From contig CM052358.1 of assembly GCA_028551475.1 (NCBI GenBank), forward strand, positions 14,305,938 to 14,369,937: a stretch of 64,000 nt of DNA. The letters are read 5' to 3'. Origin of the DNA: Casuarina equisetifolia. Lineage: Eukaryota; Streptophyta; Magnoliopsida; Fagales; Casuarinaceae. A program made the position numbers and the translations under genes. The first letter of the stretch is position 1, and each line of letters opens with the position of its first letter. This document shows, in pieces, positions 27,301 to 39,591 of this stretch. The notes beneath the pieces are model-generated. The model was given only the letters and a program-made list of their open reading frames with translations. It was not told where the DNA came from and ran no database searches.

Positions 27301-27703
27301 GATTAGGTTACCTCTTCACCTTCGGTATCCCACGGTATAAAAATTTCAACGTTCAGCTGTCTCCTAGTGCTTGAATGTCAATAATTTCCCCCTTGATTAA
27401 TTAAAAGGATCTGGAAATCGTTCCCCGTGATTAGTCAAGACTAAAAAAATCTAAAACGAGCACATCACTACGAAATTAGATAGCATAACATGTTGAAGTT
27501 TTGAATTCTGTGCCACACAAGTGGTTAAAACAACAACATCGAGAATATCACACCATAGAATCAAAAGCCTCAGAAACTACCGACGATAATACTACAAGCA
27601 ATAAGAAGAAAGATAAAAGAAAGAAAAAATTAACTTTAGTGATTTGAAAGAAAGGAGAAAAAAGTTTCCCTTTCTTAAATCTTCTTCCCATGTAGTATTT
27701 TGC
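24379..27703. other. AT-rich intergenic region, SCPL to small-protein gene
   Basis: No gene recognised in 3.3 kb. The SCPL promoter lies at the left end. An open frame on minus at 26691-27011 has no domain and no typical plant-gene features; 26730-27010 is slightly GC-richer and may be a decayed repeat. The remainder is AT-rich with short homopolymers. Confidence 0.5.
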
Positions 27704-28168
27704 TTAAAAAAACCTAGTTTTCTTGTGAACAGCGTAACTTCTGCTTCTTGTGTACACATCAGTGTTGACATTGATATCTGCTCCAAATTCACAAGGCTTG
27801 TCTTCATCGATCTTTCCGAAACCAACACTACGGCTTCGAGACAAATTTTCAGGTGCAGCAGTTAAAGACTTTGCAACCTGCTGCTTTCGGAGAAGATCCG
27901 GCTGCACCCTGTCGCCGATGTTCCTCGTCGAAGCAGCCCTCACGAGCTCCGCGAAATCTTCGTTGTTGCTGGATTTGGTGCTGAAGCTCCTAGGCAGAGT
28001 AGATATTTGAGGCGTGGGGCACCCCATGGCCATGCCATAGTCCAAGTGTCCTGAGCATTCATTAAGACTACGGATATAGAAGTTCTTGAACTTTACCAGG
28101 AATCTCATCGGTGCCTTCACGAACCTCCTCCAGAGCATACTTCCTTTTTCAGCTTTCTTGTTGCCCAT
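27704..28168 (-). CDS. Small uncharacterised plant protein with MGNKK N-terminus
   Basis: This is a single exon of 154 residues. The N-terminus MGNKKAEKGSMLWRRFVKAP resembles an N-myristoylation signal and is followed by a basic amphipathic stretch (FLVKFKNFYIRSLNECSGHL). Further blocks are GCPTPQISTLPRSFS, EDFAELVRAASTRNIGDRV and RSRSVGFGKIDEDKPCEF, which look like conserved plant motifs, although I cannot assign a named family. Serine/arginine pairs suggest phosphorylation. A TATAAAAG box at 28415-28422 (minus strand) and a CT/GA repeat between it and the start codon at 28168 give a sensible promoter and leader. Plasma-membrane attachment is a guess from the N-terminus; the function is unknown. 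Confidence 0.8.
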   Translation of the reverse strand: MGNKKAEKGSMLWRRFVKAPMRFLVKFKNFYIRSLNECSGHLDYGMAMGCPTPQISTLPRSFSTKSSNNEDFAELVRAASTRNIGDRVQPDLLRKQQVAKSLTAAPENLSRSRSVGFGKIDEDKPCEFGADINVNTDVYTRSRSYAVHKKTRFF

Positions 28169-28351
28169 GTTGCAGAATTTTCTCCTCGTTACCCACGCAC
28201 AACTGCAAGTATATCTGTGGAGAAGAGGTGCTTTAGAACAAGAAACAACGGAAGAGATAATCTGCTAGGATAATTATATGGTGTTTGCTGTAATGGTCTA
28301 TAAGGGCTTAATATGTTATGGTATTAATATAGCAAAATAAGACTGACGACA

Positions 28352-28385
28352 GCGAGGGAGAGAGAAAGAGAGAGAGAGAGAGAGG
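28352..28385. repeat. GA/CT-rich microsatellite in the putative 5' leader
   Basis: A GA-rich run, perfect over about 18 bases, lies between the TATA box and the start codon of the minus-strand gene at 27704-28168. It reads as a CT tract on the transcript, a frequent feature of plant 5'UTRs. Confidence 0.85.
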
Positions 28386-28414
28386 GCTAGCACTTGTATA
28401 CTGGACGAGGTCTA

Positions 28415-28422
28415 CTTTTATA
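28415..28422 (-). promoter_or_regulatory. Probable TATA box, 27704-28168 gene
   Basis: TATAAAAG on the minus strand, about 250 bases before the start codon at 28168, with the CT-rich tract in between. The position fits a plant core promoter with a leader of roughly 220 bases. Confidence 0.5.
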
Positions 28423-28585
28423 TTTTTTTTGCGAGTGGACGTATGCGGGTGACTTTATCAATGTAAATACTAGTCAGAATATTAACTTGGGAACCGATAT
28501 AAGAAGAGGACAGTTAAAAGAACCAACACGCATTTAAAGAACAATAGAAAAGCGGAATATTTGAGAGAAAATGGGTGAAAAGAAG

Positions 28586-28750
28586 TGTTAAACAAGACTA
28601 CTTGTCAATCACGTACTGTAGCTACTTAGATTAGGATTATAGTTGTAAAGTTCCTTTTATGTCATACATATATGCGACTCTTGTAAATGATTCTTTGGGA
28701 ACGAAATACAAACATTATAGCACTGTTCATCCTCTTCCTCTTCTTCAACT
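28586..28750 (+). repeat. 5' LTR of the short copia element
   Basis: 165 bp, starting TGTTAAACAAG and ending TTCTTCAACT, immediately followed by the primer-binding site TGGTATTGAGCTC, which resembles the TGGTATCAGAGC site complementary to initiator tRNA-Met in many copia elements. Confidence 0.9.
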
Positions 28751-28912
28751 TGGTATTGAGCTCTAGCTCTGGCGAAAGCCTCCGATCCGACCTTCCTTTT
28801 TTACCTCCCTCCTTTTTCTCTCCTTTTTCTTTCTTCACATAATTGTTCCCCACCTTCCTTTCTTAATCCTTCTTTCCTTCTTCCTACCGGTTCTCTTTAA
28901 CCCAACCCACCA

Positions 28913-30567
28913 ATGTCCACCTCTTCCAACACCGGGCCCAATTCTTCTTCCAATCGGGTCACTGACTTAACTGCCTTTCCCATGGTTGCCACCCCTGCTC
29001 TTCTTTATGCACATCCCTATACTGAACCCACTACCTTTTCACAAGCTGTCAAGGACCCTCAATGGCAAGCAGCCATGTCCGCAGAGTATTCCGCACTCCT
29101 TTAGAATGGTACATGGGATCTTGTCCCCCTTCCTCCTGGTGCTCGTCCAATCGGTTGTAAATGGGTCTACGAGGTTAAACTTCGATCGGATGGTTCTCTT
29201 GAGCTCTACAAGGCTCGTCTAGTGGCAAAGGGTTTTCATCAACAACCTGGTATTGATTACACCGAGACTTTTAGCCTAGTTGCTAAACCGGTTACTATTC
29301 GCACTTTAGTTGCTATGGCCTATTCCTGTGGGTGGGATCTTTGTTAGCTTGATGTCTCTAATGCATTTCTTCATGGTTCTCTTCCTGAAGAAGTGTACAT
29401 GCTTCAACCACCTAGTTTTCTTGACGCCTCTTGACCATATCATGTATGTCGTCTCTGTCGCTCTCTCTATGGTCTCAAGCAAGCTCCTCGTGCTTAGTAT
29501 CAACAATTGAGTACTTTTCTCCTCTCCCTAGGTTTTTATATCTCTGTTGTGACACCTCTCTCTTTCTCATGCACACTTCTCAATACAGCATTATTTTGTT
29601 TGTCTATGTTGATGATATTTTGCTGACAGGGTTTTCTCAGGCCCTTATCTCTTCCCTACTCACAGTTCTCCAGCGGGAATTTGCCATTAAGGATCTTGGC
29701 CCACTTCATTATTTTCTTAGCATTAAGGCTCTTCACACTTCTGAGGGCTTGCTACTTCATCAAGCTAAGTTCACTCATGACATTTTGTCTCGTGCCCAGA
29801 TGGCTGATGCGCGAGCTGTCTCGACCCCTTGCATTGCTGCTGATTCTCCCTCCTAATGGGATGGTGATTTCCTTCCCGACCCTCTTCATTATCGAAGAAT
29901 TGTTGGTGCCCTTCAGTATCTTACTCTCACTCGGCTAGACATTGCCTACTCAGTTAACTCGACTTGTCAATTTCTTCATGCACCTACCACTGTTCACTGG
30001 CAACTTGTTAAACACATCTTGCATTATCTCACTGACACTCCCCTCTATGGCCTTCATCTCATGCGTAGTTCCTCCACTGCTCTCCACGCCTTTTCTGATG
30101 CTAGTTGGGCAGGTGATCGAGATGACCGTCGCTCTGTTGGTGGCTTTGGGGTGTTTCTTAGCCCTAATCTTATTTCTTGGTGCTCCCGTAAACAACACAC
30201 AGTTGCTCGTTCCAGTACCAAGGCTGAGCATAAATGTTTGGCTGACATTGCTTCTGAGGTTATTTGGGTTGAGTATCTCCTTCGAGATCTTCGCACTCTT
30301 CCTCCCCATCCTCCCACCCTGTGGAGTGATAATCTCTCTGCTCTTTATTTGGCTGCAAACCCGATATTTCATGCTCGTACCAAACATATTGAGGTTGACT
30401 ATCATTTTATTCGTGAACGCTATCTTCGGGGTCAACTTCTTGTTTGCTTCATCTCATCAGCTGATCAACCAGTGGACATCTTCACCAAAGGCTTGCCTAC
30501 TTCTCATTTTCGGTTGTTGCGATCCAAGCTAACCGTTCTTCCAAACCCATCAACTTGCGGGGGATGT
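28913..30567 (+). pseudogene. Copia polyprotein remnant: gag start fused to RT-RNase H
   Basis: Translation begins at ATG 28913 (MSTSSNTGPNSSSNR, a gag-like leader) and passes within about 30 codons directly into the region ahead of the copia reverse transcriptase (FSQAVKDPQWQAAMSAEY). RT blocks follow: KWVYEVK, LVAKGFHQQPGIDYTETF, LDVSNAFLHG, LYGLKQAPRA and the active-site YVDDILL near 29601. RNase H follows with FSDASWAGD and ARSSTKAEH, then the copia end region SSADQPVDIFTKGLP. In-frame stops lie at 29102, 29345, 29432, 29495 and 29854, and the frame shifts once near 29530-29580. The whole gag-protease-integrase interval is absent. Confidence 0.9.
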
Positions 30568-30729
30568 TAAACAAGATTACTTGTCAATCACATACTGTAG
30601 CTACTTAAACTAGGATTACAGTTGTAAAGTTCCTTTTATGTCATACATATATGCGACTCTTGTAAATGATTCTTTGGGAACGAAATACAAACATTATAGC
30701 ACTGTTCATCCTCTTCCTCTTCTTCAACT
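30565..30729 (+). repeat. 3' LTR of the short copia element
   Basis: 165 bp, same ends as the left LTR, preceded by a purine run (GCGGGGGA) that serves as polypurine tract and followed by AGAAG, the right copy of the target duplication. Confidence 0.9.
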
Positions 30730-30734
30730 AGAAG

Positions 30735-33700
30735 CTTGGAATGGCCGTCAGAAGACACATAATTTAACACGGTCATTGATCTCCCAAAGTGAACGTTCAA
30801 ACCAGACGCTCTGAAAGTCAAAGAAAGTCTTAACTCGATATCATGGTTCCTGAGTAACCATTTCTATACGGAAATAGAATAAATTATCTTACGGAACAGA
30901 CAAGACACCTTTAATAGTTTCTTCTTAACAATGGAGCACGGTAATAAATATTCTTTTGTTATATATTTGTTGTTGACACATATCTGTCAAGATTTTAGGC
31001 CTTTAGATTAATATGCCAAATGGTAAGCGAGGAAATGGTGGCCTGCTATACCAGACAAAAAGCTTCCTTCCATGTATAGTCCGTGGCAAGTCGATCCACC
31101 GGTAAAAGTCTGTGTTCGCAAAGGTGATAACTACTCATAGGATTAAAAATATTATACGGTAACACACGGATTAACTTACATACTCTAGTTATTCCTCATC
31201 TCAGGTACTAAATCAGAAAAATCAGTACTTCATCAACATAACGAGAACATACAGCTGAATAGTTCAGAAACAGTTGCAGGCCGGAAAATTTCAGACGATT
31301 TACCCACTGTAATGAGCTGAATCGTCTCTTGTGAATGTCCTGAGTGGCCGTCGAAGCAGCAGATAATAGTGTTGTGCAGTTCAATCAATGGAGTCTTTCC
31401 AGTTAATCTATTAAGAATTAAGCTAGTGGGTGTTGCAGAGCTTTCAGCGGGTAGAATATATTAAGCATAAAAAATATTTTCTGCCTTGTTTTTCGCGATT
31501 TTTGGAGAAAAAGGACCACCTATGTTTGCCAAGATTTCCACGCAAATGCTTTCCCTGATCTCCACTTTTTAACATGAAAGATACATAAACTCAAATTAAT
31601 GGAAATCCATAAGAGTATTAACAACAAATTTGAGTTTTAATACCATATCAAATGGTATACTTAATAATTATCCGTTCGGGTCACTCCACAGATTACTTCA
31701 CAAGCAATCCGTTGAGTGCAAAACTCGACGCTTGACCGAGTAGCCGAAGGAGTTAGCTTTGGTCTGCATCTAGCTGTCCCCAACCGGGGGTAGGTTGTCT
31801 GGAGAGGACGGGAACGAGGGCAACCAAATTGACGTGCGTTCAGGGCTGGTGGGGTAGTTTTTTGTGGCAGCGATGGGTGTCACGAGCCTGTTTGTTCGCA
31901 TCGGTAATTGTCATAGTTTTTTATTCTAACAAGAGGAGAAAGAAACAAAAACATACAGAAAACTATTTAAGTAATTTCTTCTTGCCTTTTCATTGAAAGC
32001 TATTGTCTTTTAATAAGCTTTACAAATGATGAAAACAACAATCATAGAAATAAAATAAAAAGGGAAACTGGTAAAACAAAAGAACAAGAAATAAGTCATG
32101 TCTACAGTCATTAAGTTCTCTAAATCTAAATAACGCTAATTATCAAAATATTCTCATGCATGCTACTCATGAAATTCACCCCATATCATCCAAGTAATGA
32201 GTATTTTCTTCAAATTGACAAAAGAATATTGATCTGTCATTTACTCATTGAGTTAATCAGAATCTTCACCAATCCTCCCATTCCTTTCACGTTCAAGTTT
32301 AGTAAGTGTCATCTCCCAGTTGGTATCAGTAGATCCAGGAACGAAGGGTAAATGTAATTTTCGTCAATTCCGTGTCTTGAAGGCAATTTAGATCTGCATT
32401 GAATTTATCAACTATAGAAATTATTGCTAACTAAAAGAAATTGTAATTTAAAACTTAGGCAAGTAACAGATGGTGGGACCTCGGTGAATGACAGATGCTA
32501 AGCACAAAGAAAAACCTCCTTGCCAGCCCACATAGAGAAAATAGCTTCTCAGGAAAGTCAAACCATAAAACAGATCTCAAATGGGAAGCAAATTATTTCT
32601 TGGAGGCAAACCCTTGAAATGAATGGATGGCTATCTCTTTAATACCACTTATGTGAGAGGAAGGGAGGTAGGGAGATCATGCGTTCAGTCTTTCACAAGA
32701 AATGTGGCTTTCGACTTGCCACTTAGTAGTTGATTATCTTAACTGATAAAAACATCGACGAATGTCCATGTTGTTGCACCACCGCTAAATGGTAAGCATT
32801 ACCCTAAAAGAAGGCATCTAAAATGAAAAGAGAGACTTCATGTAGAGAAACATTTTAAAATTCTCACTTAGGGGCTTGAGACTCTGTAACTCTCCGACTT
32901 GTGCCTAAGCCGTCCCTGTGTCCCTTAACTTCTGGCAAGGGAAAGGCCGAACATATAAATGCTCATCCGCTAAAAAAGGAACAATGTATGTAAAGAACAA
33001 AATAATCCCATACAAGTATGTGAAGGTTGTTGGCATCACAGAAAAGACGTTAAAATTATGCCTGCAGTATTCCACACCCACTTTAAACCACTGCGACCAG
33101 GAGTTCAACTTTTGAGGACCCATGTGCATGAACGCCTTACCGACCATGACCCTTAGTCCTCACGAGATAATAATTGAGAGAGGTGAGTCTCCATCTCTTG
33201 CTGCGTGCTGAACGAAGTCTGAACGCAGGAACAGGCGATGAAGCTGTAAGGAAGTTTGCGGGAAACAGCCAAAACTGACAAAGTGAAATCAGATTCGATG
33301 AGGGACTACTGGTAACCAACAAGGAGATGACATAAAGTTGAGCTTAGAGAACATATTCATTCTAAGCTTCTCAAGAGGAAACTATCAAAAGAAACCGTTT
33401 TTCCTGTGCCCTTTCCGACGTCAAGACCAACACAAACCAAATGTGAATGCATCTGAAGAGGTGCAACTCCACTTCGAATCATGTCATTAATTGTTTAGTT
33501 TAGGTTACATCCTCAGATAATCATCACGAAAGACTTCTAATTCTTTGGATGCAAGCCACGCATTTGTGTAAAATTAGATGTCCAAAGAATCTAGGCCACG
33601 TTGTGATAACAATATGGACGACAAAATAAAGTAGCAATTATAGCGTTTCAATATGGTCATCAGCCGACCTTCATCTTCATGATGATATTAACAAATGATG

Positions 33701-35909
33701 GGACAGAGTAAAGTATACGGTCACCAATCGAGTAGATGCTATTTATTAGAGTTGAAGAAATAAACAAATTATATGATGTAGATGACAAGAAATTACTATT
33801 CAAGATTCTCTATTATTGCCCAAATCTACTCATTTATGGCTCTAAGATTTTCTACCAACCAATACATTTATTATCATTTATTATTATTGGTTGGAAATTT
33901 TGTATAAAAGGAGGGTATGATTTTGTTTTGTAATAAGGAATTAAATTATCACGATAATAATGTTTTGCTCTTATGTGATATTGTAACAAGGCTGATTGGT
34001 CCTGTGATAATGACAATTCCTCTTCTTTTCCTTTTCTCCTTTTATTTCTTTGTCTTCTCTTTTGTTCCCATTATCTTGTTTATGCCAAAATTCTTATATT
34101 CACCAATAAACATCTAAGTATGAAATTATGTTTTTCAATACTATTGAATAATACTATTATGGAATTGGCCATAAGATCATACATATGAAATTATATATCG
34201 AAAAAAAACAACACGATTAGTTAAAGAAAATGATATGTTCAATTAAGCCAAATGATACAGTAGCTATATTGGATTCCTTTGATGGTCCACAAGTCTTTTC
34301 GTCTTATGTTCAATTAAGCCCAAAAGACAATGATTTTTTCTTTCCCCAAAACAACCAAGCAAAAACTTACATAACTTCAAATAGTTTTTTTTTTTTTATC
34401 TATAATGAACAATTCTATTTGACTTAAACGGTTAACATTTGTTTCAACTAAACTACCAAAATCCAATTAAAAGATAGGCCCATGGCAATCCTTACCACAA
34501 GAAACATCATTGATTGTGAAGTAAGAATATTGTCATTTATTAGAAGTCTTAAATTTCCCGACTAAATTTTACATTCTTCCACTTAGATGTTGAAGGTTTT
34601 AACGAATTTCAGGCGATTAGTTACTTTTCCTCAAAGGTAATACTTCTTCTTTATAAACTGATTGATTTCCTCATTCACAAAACTTATGCAGTAGTAGTAG
34701 TATACCAACAGTCAAAGTCAAATTATTCCTTGCCTCAATAAGTTTCTCAGTTAGTTATCTTCAATAAGGGGAGACATAGAAGACTTTCAATATAGATAAA
34801 AATAATTTGAAATGATTGTGAAAGAAAGGTAACTTACATTATACTCTTATTGTATCATTTACTTTTTTACTTCTAGATTTTGTTACTTAGTGATATGAAC
34901 CGGGGAACTAATTGAAGAGTTATGGTCAAGGTAGCGGAAATATATGTCTTTATTGTTTTAAAAGAGTTAAACTTGACATATAAAGAGAGGAATTGTGTGC
35001 TTACATGCTAAATTTGGTTAAACAATAAGGTTTCATAACCAATTCTTTAAAAAATAACTAAAACAAACTTTTTATAATTGTAATTAATATAGTAGATTAC
35101 TAGCAAACCAGCAAACCCCAGATAGTTACCAAGTACGATATGTTTATTCTTTTATCATGCATGCTGCCTTTCACTTTGTAAGTTTGAAACAATAAAAATG
35201 AAAAAAAAAAAAAAAGGTCTTGCATCTAACTTATATAAAGTAATGCATGGTAACCACCTATATAATCGTTTCAAGCTATTAGCTTTTGTTGCTTTATTGC
35301 AATTCAAACTTTTATTAGTTCATGAAATAAGTAGAGTTATTAGGTTCAAACAATTTGTGTGTCTCCTTATTTGTTTTCATTATTTTGTCTTGTTCTTGAG
35401 CTTAAACTAAGATAGTCCCAAGCTTTCCAATCCTATCAGTTTACGTGCTCTGTGAATTGTTCAAAATTGACCTCAACATAGCCATTGTAACAAGTGCATC
35501 AACTATTTCTTGTTAAAGCACCATTTTCTTAAAGGCTTTTCTTGTTTTTCATTTGGTTGCAGGGTTTCTAAAAAATGAAAAAATGAATGATATTAGGTGA
35601 TGGAACTATGAGATGGAAAAATTATAGGACTTTGTTCTCACCTAGATATTTGTTATTCACCATTCTTACAGGGAGAAGGAGGAGAAAAATGCTTGTTGAA
35701 GAAGTGAATGAAGAAGGAGAAAAAGAATAAGGATAGCTTAGAAAAGAAGAAAGTAGCAGGATGAGAGGTTAGTACTTAAATTTGATTTAAATTTGTTAGT
35801 TTGATTTTGTATTTTGATTGCATCTTTTGGTCTTTGATATATGTTGTAAGTTGTGAGAAATATTGTGTTGACTGCACCATGGTTTTGATTGTACAGGTGG
35901 AGTCTTGAA
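30735..35909. other. AT-rich gene-poor intergenic region
   Basis: I recognise no gene. The segment 31670-31910 is distinctly GC-richer and looks inserted into AT-rich surroundings. 34983-35096 is one arm of an inverted repeat whose partner is at 43108-43219. Open frames at 33137-33322, 33736-34117 and 35198-35410 have no recognisable domain. Confidence 0.55.
34983..35096 (+). repeat. Inverted repeat arm (partner 43108-43219)
   Basis: A stretch of about 110 bp, containing AGAGAGGAATTGTGTGCTTA, is found again as its reverse complement at 43108-43219 with small indels. The two arms lie on opposite sides of the large copia element. Confidence 0.75.
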
Positions 35910-35914
35910 ACTAG

Positions 35915-36531
35915 TGTTAAAATGAAAGTCATCTCAATCGAGATTTTAGGCCAAAAATCATGTATCAATTACAAGTTCAAAATTGGGTTTTCATTAAAGC
36001 ATGAAAATGAGATTATGTACATAACTTAACCTCCATGTAATGTATTTTCTAGCTTAGATCTTCTCTTCCATGGCTTTAGTTTAATATTGATTAATGAGCT
36101 GTTAAGTATGCAAGAAATCAGTGACAAAACTATGTTAGGTAAAACACTAGGTACAAAAGTTTCTATTATGTCACACACACCCCTGAAGTTGATAGTATGT
36201 TATGTATTATAACTCTTTATCCTAGCTCATCTCAAAGACCTACCAACACCTAATTTCAATATATGCAAATTCATGTGTACATAATTAGATCTAGAAGAAA
36301 GGACCTAGCCAACCTAACTTAATATAAGTTTAACCAAATAGCCTTAACTCATCATAGTTCTATAAGTTACACTTTGGCTTACATTAACCAGTGCAATATT
36401 TGCAATTAGGGACAACATCTGTCTAATTCTATCTAACCAATGTGATCTACATCAATACACCTTTATAAGAGAAATAGTTTAAACTCATTAATATAAGCCC
36501 ACATTACATGAGCTTATAAAATAAGGTAACA
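35915..36531 (-). repeat. 3' LTR of the large copia element (left side)
   Basis: 617 bp; shorter than its partner, mainly because the right LTR carries extra sequence around 42295-42380. The polypurine tract AAATGGGAGAT abuts it at 36532-36542 on the minus strand. Confidence 0.9.
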
Positions 36532-38389
36532 ATCTCCCATTTGGGCTATATCAATGTTTATGAAAATAATTATAATGCAAATAATTGTTATATGAAAATA
36601 ATTCTAAAAACAGTTTTATGTTGGTCAATCAACAATCCCTCATCACTATTCTAATCCCATAAAAATTTGAGCCTTTAAATCATAGTAGTAATCATGTTAA
36701 TTTAAAGACACAACACCAACTATAGTTAACAAAGGCTCTTTAATTTATTAACATAGATTTAATATGATAGTGTAACAAATGGACAATACTAGGTGAATAA
36801 CCTTATATGTTACCCTTCTTGTTTGTCCTAATTCTCCCTTTAATCAACATAAATAGTCATTTACAAATTATCATCAGAGAATTATATAAAGGTTGTATAC
36901 CTATGTGTCTTGTTTACCGTACTTGAATATTAGATTTATGTGTTACAAGACATTACATCATGACCTTTAAATGTATGTCTCAGCCCAATACTTAAGGTTG
37001 TACCTCCCTTAAGTCTTTTATACTTATCTCCTATAAACACTTTTGAGTTTTATGGCTAGTACTATAAATAAAACTAAAGTTTACTTCATAGCAAACCATT
37101 AGAGATGCTATTTTTCATTACATAGTAGGAAAAATACAACAAAAGCTCCCATTACATAAAAGCATCATCATATGCTTTCAAATTGCCCATAAATACATAA
37201 TGACTAAGTCTTTTATCAACATATATAACAATAAGCTCTATTATGATGTTACCATTTACTTATTCTTTTATAGACAAATACTTTATCTCATTGTGTTTGG
37301 TTCCTTTATTACTTTTATTGTTATTAACAAAACAATGCTATTAGACTATTGCCATATAGTATAACTAAATCAACCTATTAATAAAATCAAGCAAGATCAA
37401 TTATATCATGAAGTTCTTTAACCAAACATCATGTATGATTACCTCATAATCAGATATAAACTTTGCATACATGGTAAAAGATGTTACCAATGTCTACTTA
37501 GTACTTATCCATGATATTGCTCCACTGGCCATGAAGGTATACCTTAATGTAGATTTTAGATCATTTTTATAGCTTGCAAAGTTTGAATTTAAATATTCTT
37601 CTAGCTATAAGTTATCTACATGTTAGCATATAATATATTTTCCTTTTCAAGTACCTATAATATTGTTAGTAATAACTTAGTGATCATAATTAGGGTTGGA
37701 CTAAAATCTACCAAAAAGTTCTATAACAAAAATAATATTATGCTAAGTATAGATCTATGCATACATGAAATTGCATACTGTAAAAGTATATGATACATTT
37801 TTCATAGATTCTTTCTCACTTTCATTTTTAGGGAATTGCATTAAGCTAAACTTTTTACTCTTAACAATTGGGACAGTGTTGGGCTTACAATATTATATAT
37901 TAAACTTGGCTAAAACACAATTTATATATGCACTTTGAGAAAAACATAGAAGCTGGTATGAATAATTTCTAAATATCTCAATGCCTAAAACAAAAGATAT
38001 TTTACCAAGGTCTTTTATATCTAACTTTAAAGACAAACAACGTACTTTTACTAACTTTGGTATATATGCAATGATTTACTAAGTTTTCAACAAATTCGCA
38101 AGAGGTAATGAAGTTATCAAACTTCAAATACTATTGTCTAAAAACTTGTTTGAGATCATAAATAGACTTTTTAAACCTACAAACAAGTTTATCTGAATTA
38201 CTTTCTAAAAAGACCCTCTAGTTGTAGTATATAGACCTTTTCATCAAGACTTCCATTTAGAAATGTGGTCCTAACATGCATCTAGTATAACTCTATGTCA
38301 AAATGAGATATTAGAGCCATTATCATCTTAAAAGAATCCTTAGATGAGACTAACAAGAATATTTCATTATGGTCTATCTGATCTCTTTA

Positions 38390-38540
38390 ACTGAAACCCT
38401 TACCTACCAATTTAGTCTTAAACCTTTTTACCTTTTCTTTGGAATCTCTCTTGGTCTTGAACAACTATTCACAACCAATAGGTTTGCATCTCTTAGGTAA
38501 TTTAGCTAAGTCCCAAACATCATTATAATTCATAGGCTAC
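38390..38540 (-). pseudogene. Copia reverse transcriptase remnant
   Basis: The minus strand translates to KLPKRCKPIGCE, a stop, then LFKTKRDSKEKVKRFKTKL and VGKGFS, which is the N-terminal part of a copia RVT_2 domain. The stop codon interrupts it and there is no long open frame around it. Confidence 0.8.
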
Positions 38541-39591
38541 ATATCATCTTTTATGGTGTCTACCTAGAATTATGACTAAAGGGTAGAAACAACTTATGTA
38601 TAAGTCATTGGAATTTTCATAACCATGATATAATCATTCTCTCTAAGATAGAATAAATAATCAAGATGAATAGCAAACCTTACCTCTTTATTGGATCTTT
38701 TAAAGGGAGAAGCCTTTATATCCTGCACCTACAAAACCTTTTCAAAAGCTACATCTATAGTAAGTTCTTGCATAATTGCATGGTTAAGGTCTAGAGCTAC
38801 AAGCTATATGTCTAACTAAATATATAGATTAAGCTAAATACCTATATTAGTATCACTACTACTCGTTGTGACCTAAGAACTACAACATCAAGTTTTAGAA
38901 ACTTAGTTGTCAACAAATTCACAATTCTAGTACTTCCATAGGATTATAAAAGCAATACCTCTTAGAATGTTCTAGATAGGACTAAAAAATAGTATTTGAT
39001 AGTCATGAAATCCAACTTACTTAAGGTTGCATTATATAACTTAACTTTTATTAGATATCATTAAACCTAAAGACAATTCAAGCTATACTTGCATCCTTTG
39101 AATAACTTAAATGGATTCCAAGGCATTACCTTAGTAGGAATGCAATTAAGGATGTACGTGATAGTTTTCAAAGCCTTTCTTTATAGAAAGAAGGGTAGAT
39201 TGCTCTTACTCAACATATACATCTATCCATTTGTATCAAGGTTCAATTTTTCCTTTTAGCTACTCCCTTTTGTTTAAGACTTTTAAACATAGTAAATTAT
39301 CCAATTATCTTAGACTTTTGTAAGTATTATGCAAATGGGCCCATAATTTGACCTACATCACTATGTTTGCCATAATACCCTCCATCTTGAGCAGATCTAA
39401 TAACTTTTATACTTTTATGTGACAACTTTTCAACTTTAGTTCTAAATACTTTAAAATTTTCAAGTAATTTAAATTTATCCTTGATTAGATAAACATATCC
39501 AAAGTGAGAGAATCATCTATAAATGTAATGAAATAAACATCATCATACAATGTTTCTTTATAAAGATTACTGATGTTAGTGTGAATCATTT

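Larger units (their letters stand above)
28586..30729 (+). mobile_element. Ty1/copia LTR retrotransposon, internally deleted (2,144 bp)
   Basis: Two 165-bp direct repeats flank an internal part with a primer-binding site, reverse transcriptase and RNase H in copia order, and a purine-rich tract before the right repeat. The 5-bp duplication AGAAG is present at 28581-28585 and 30730-30734, proving insertion as a unit. Gag beyond its first residues, protease and integrase are missing. The LTRs begin TG and, as bounded by the duplication, end CT instead of CA. They differ at five positions of 165, all transitions. It cannot move by itself, since integrase is absent and the remaining frame is broken. 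Confidence 0.93.

Noticed and set aside
29950..30435. 161-codon minus-strand frame in the short copia element
   Set aside because: Antisense shadow of the RNase H region, which is well conserved in the sense direction.
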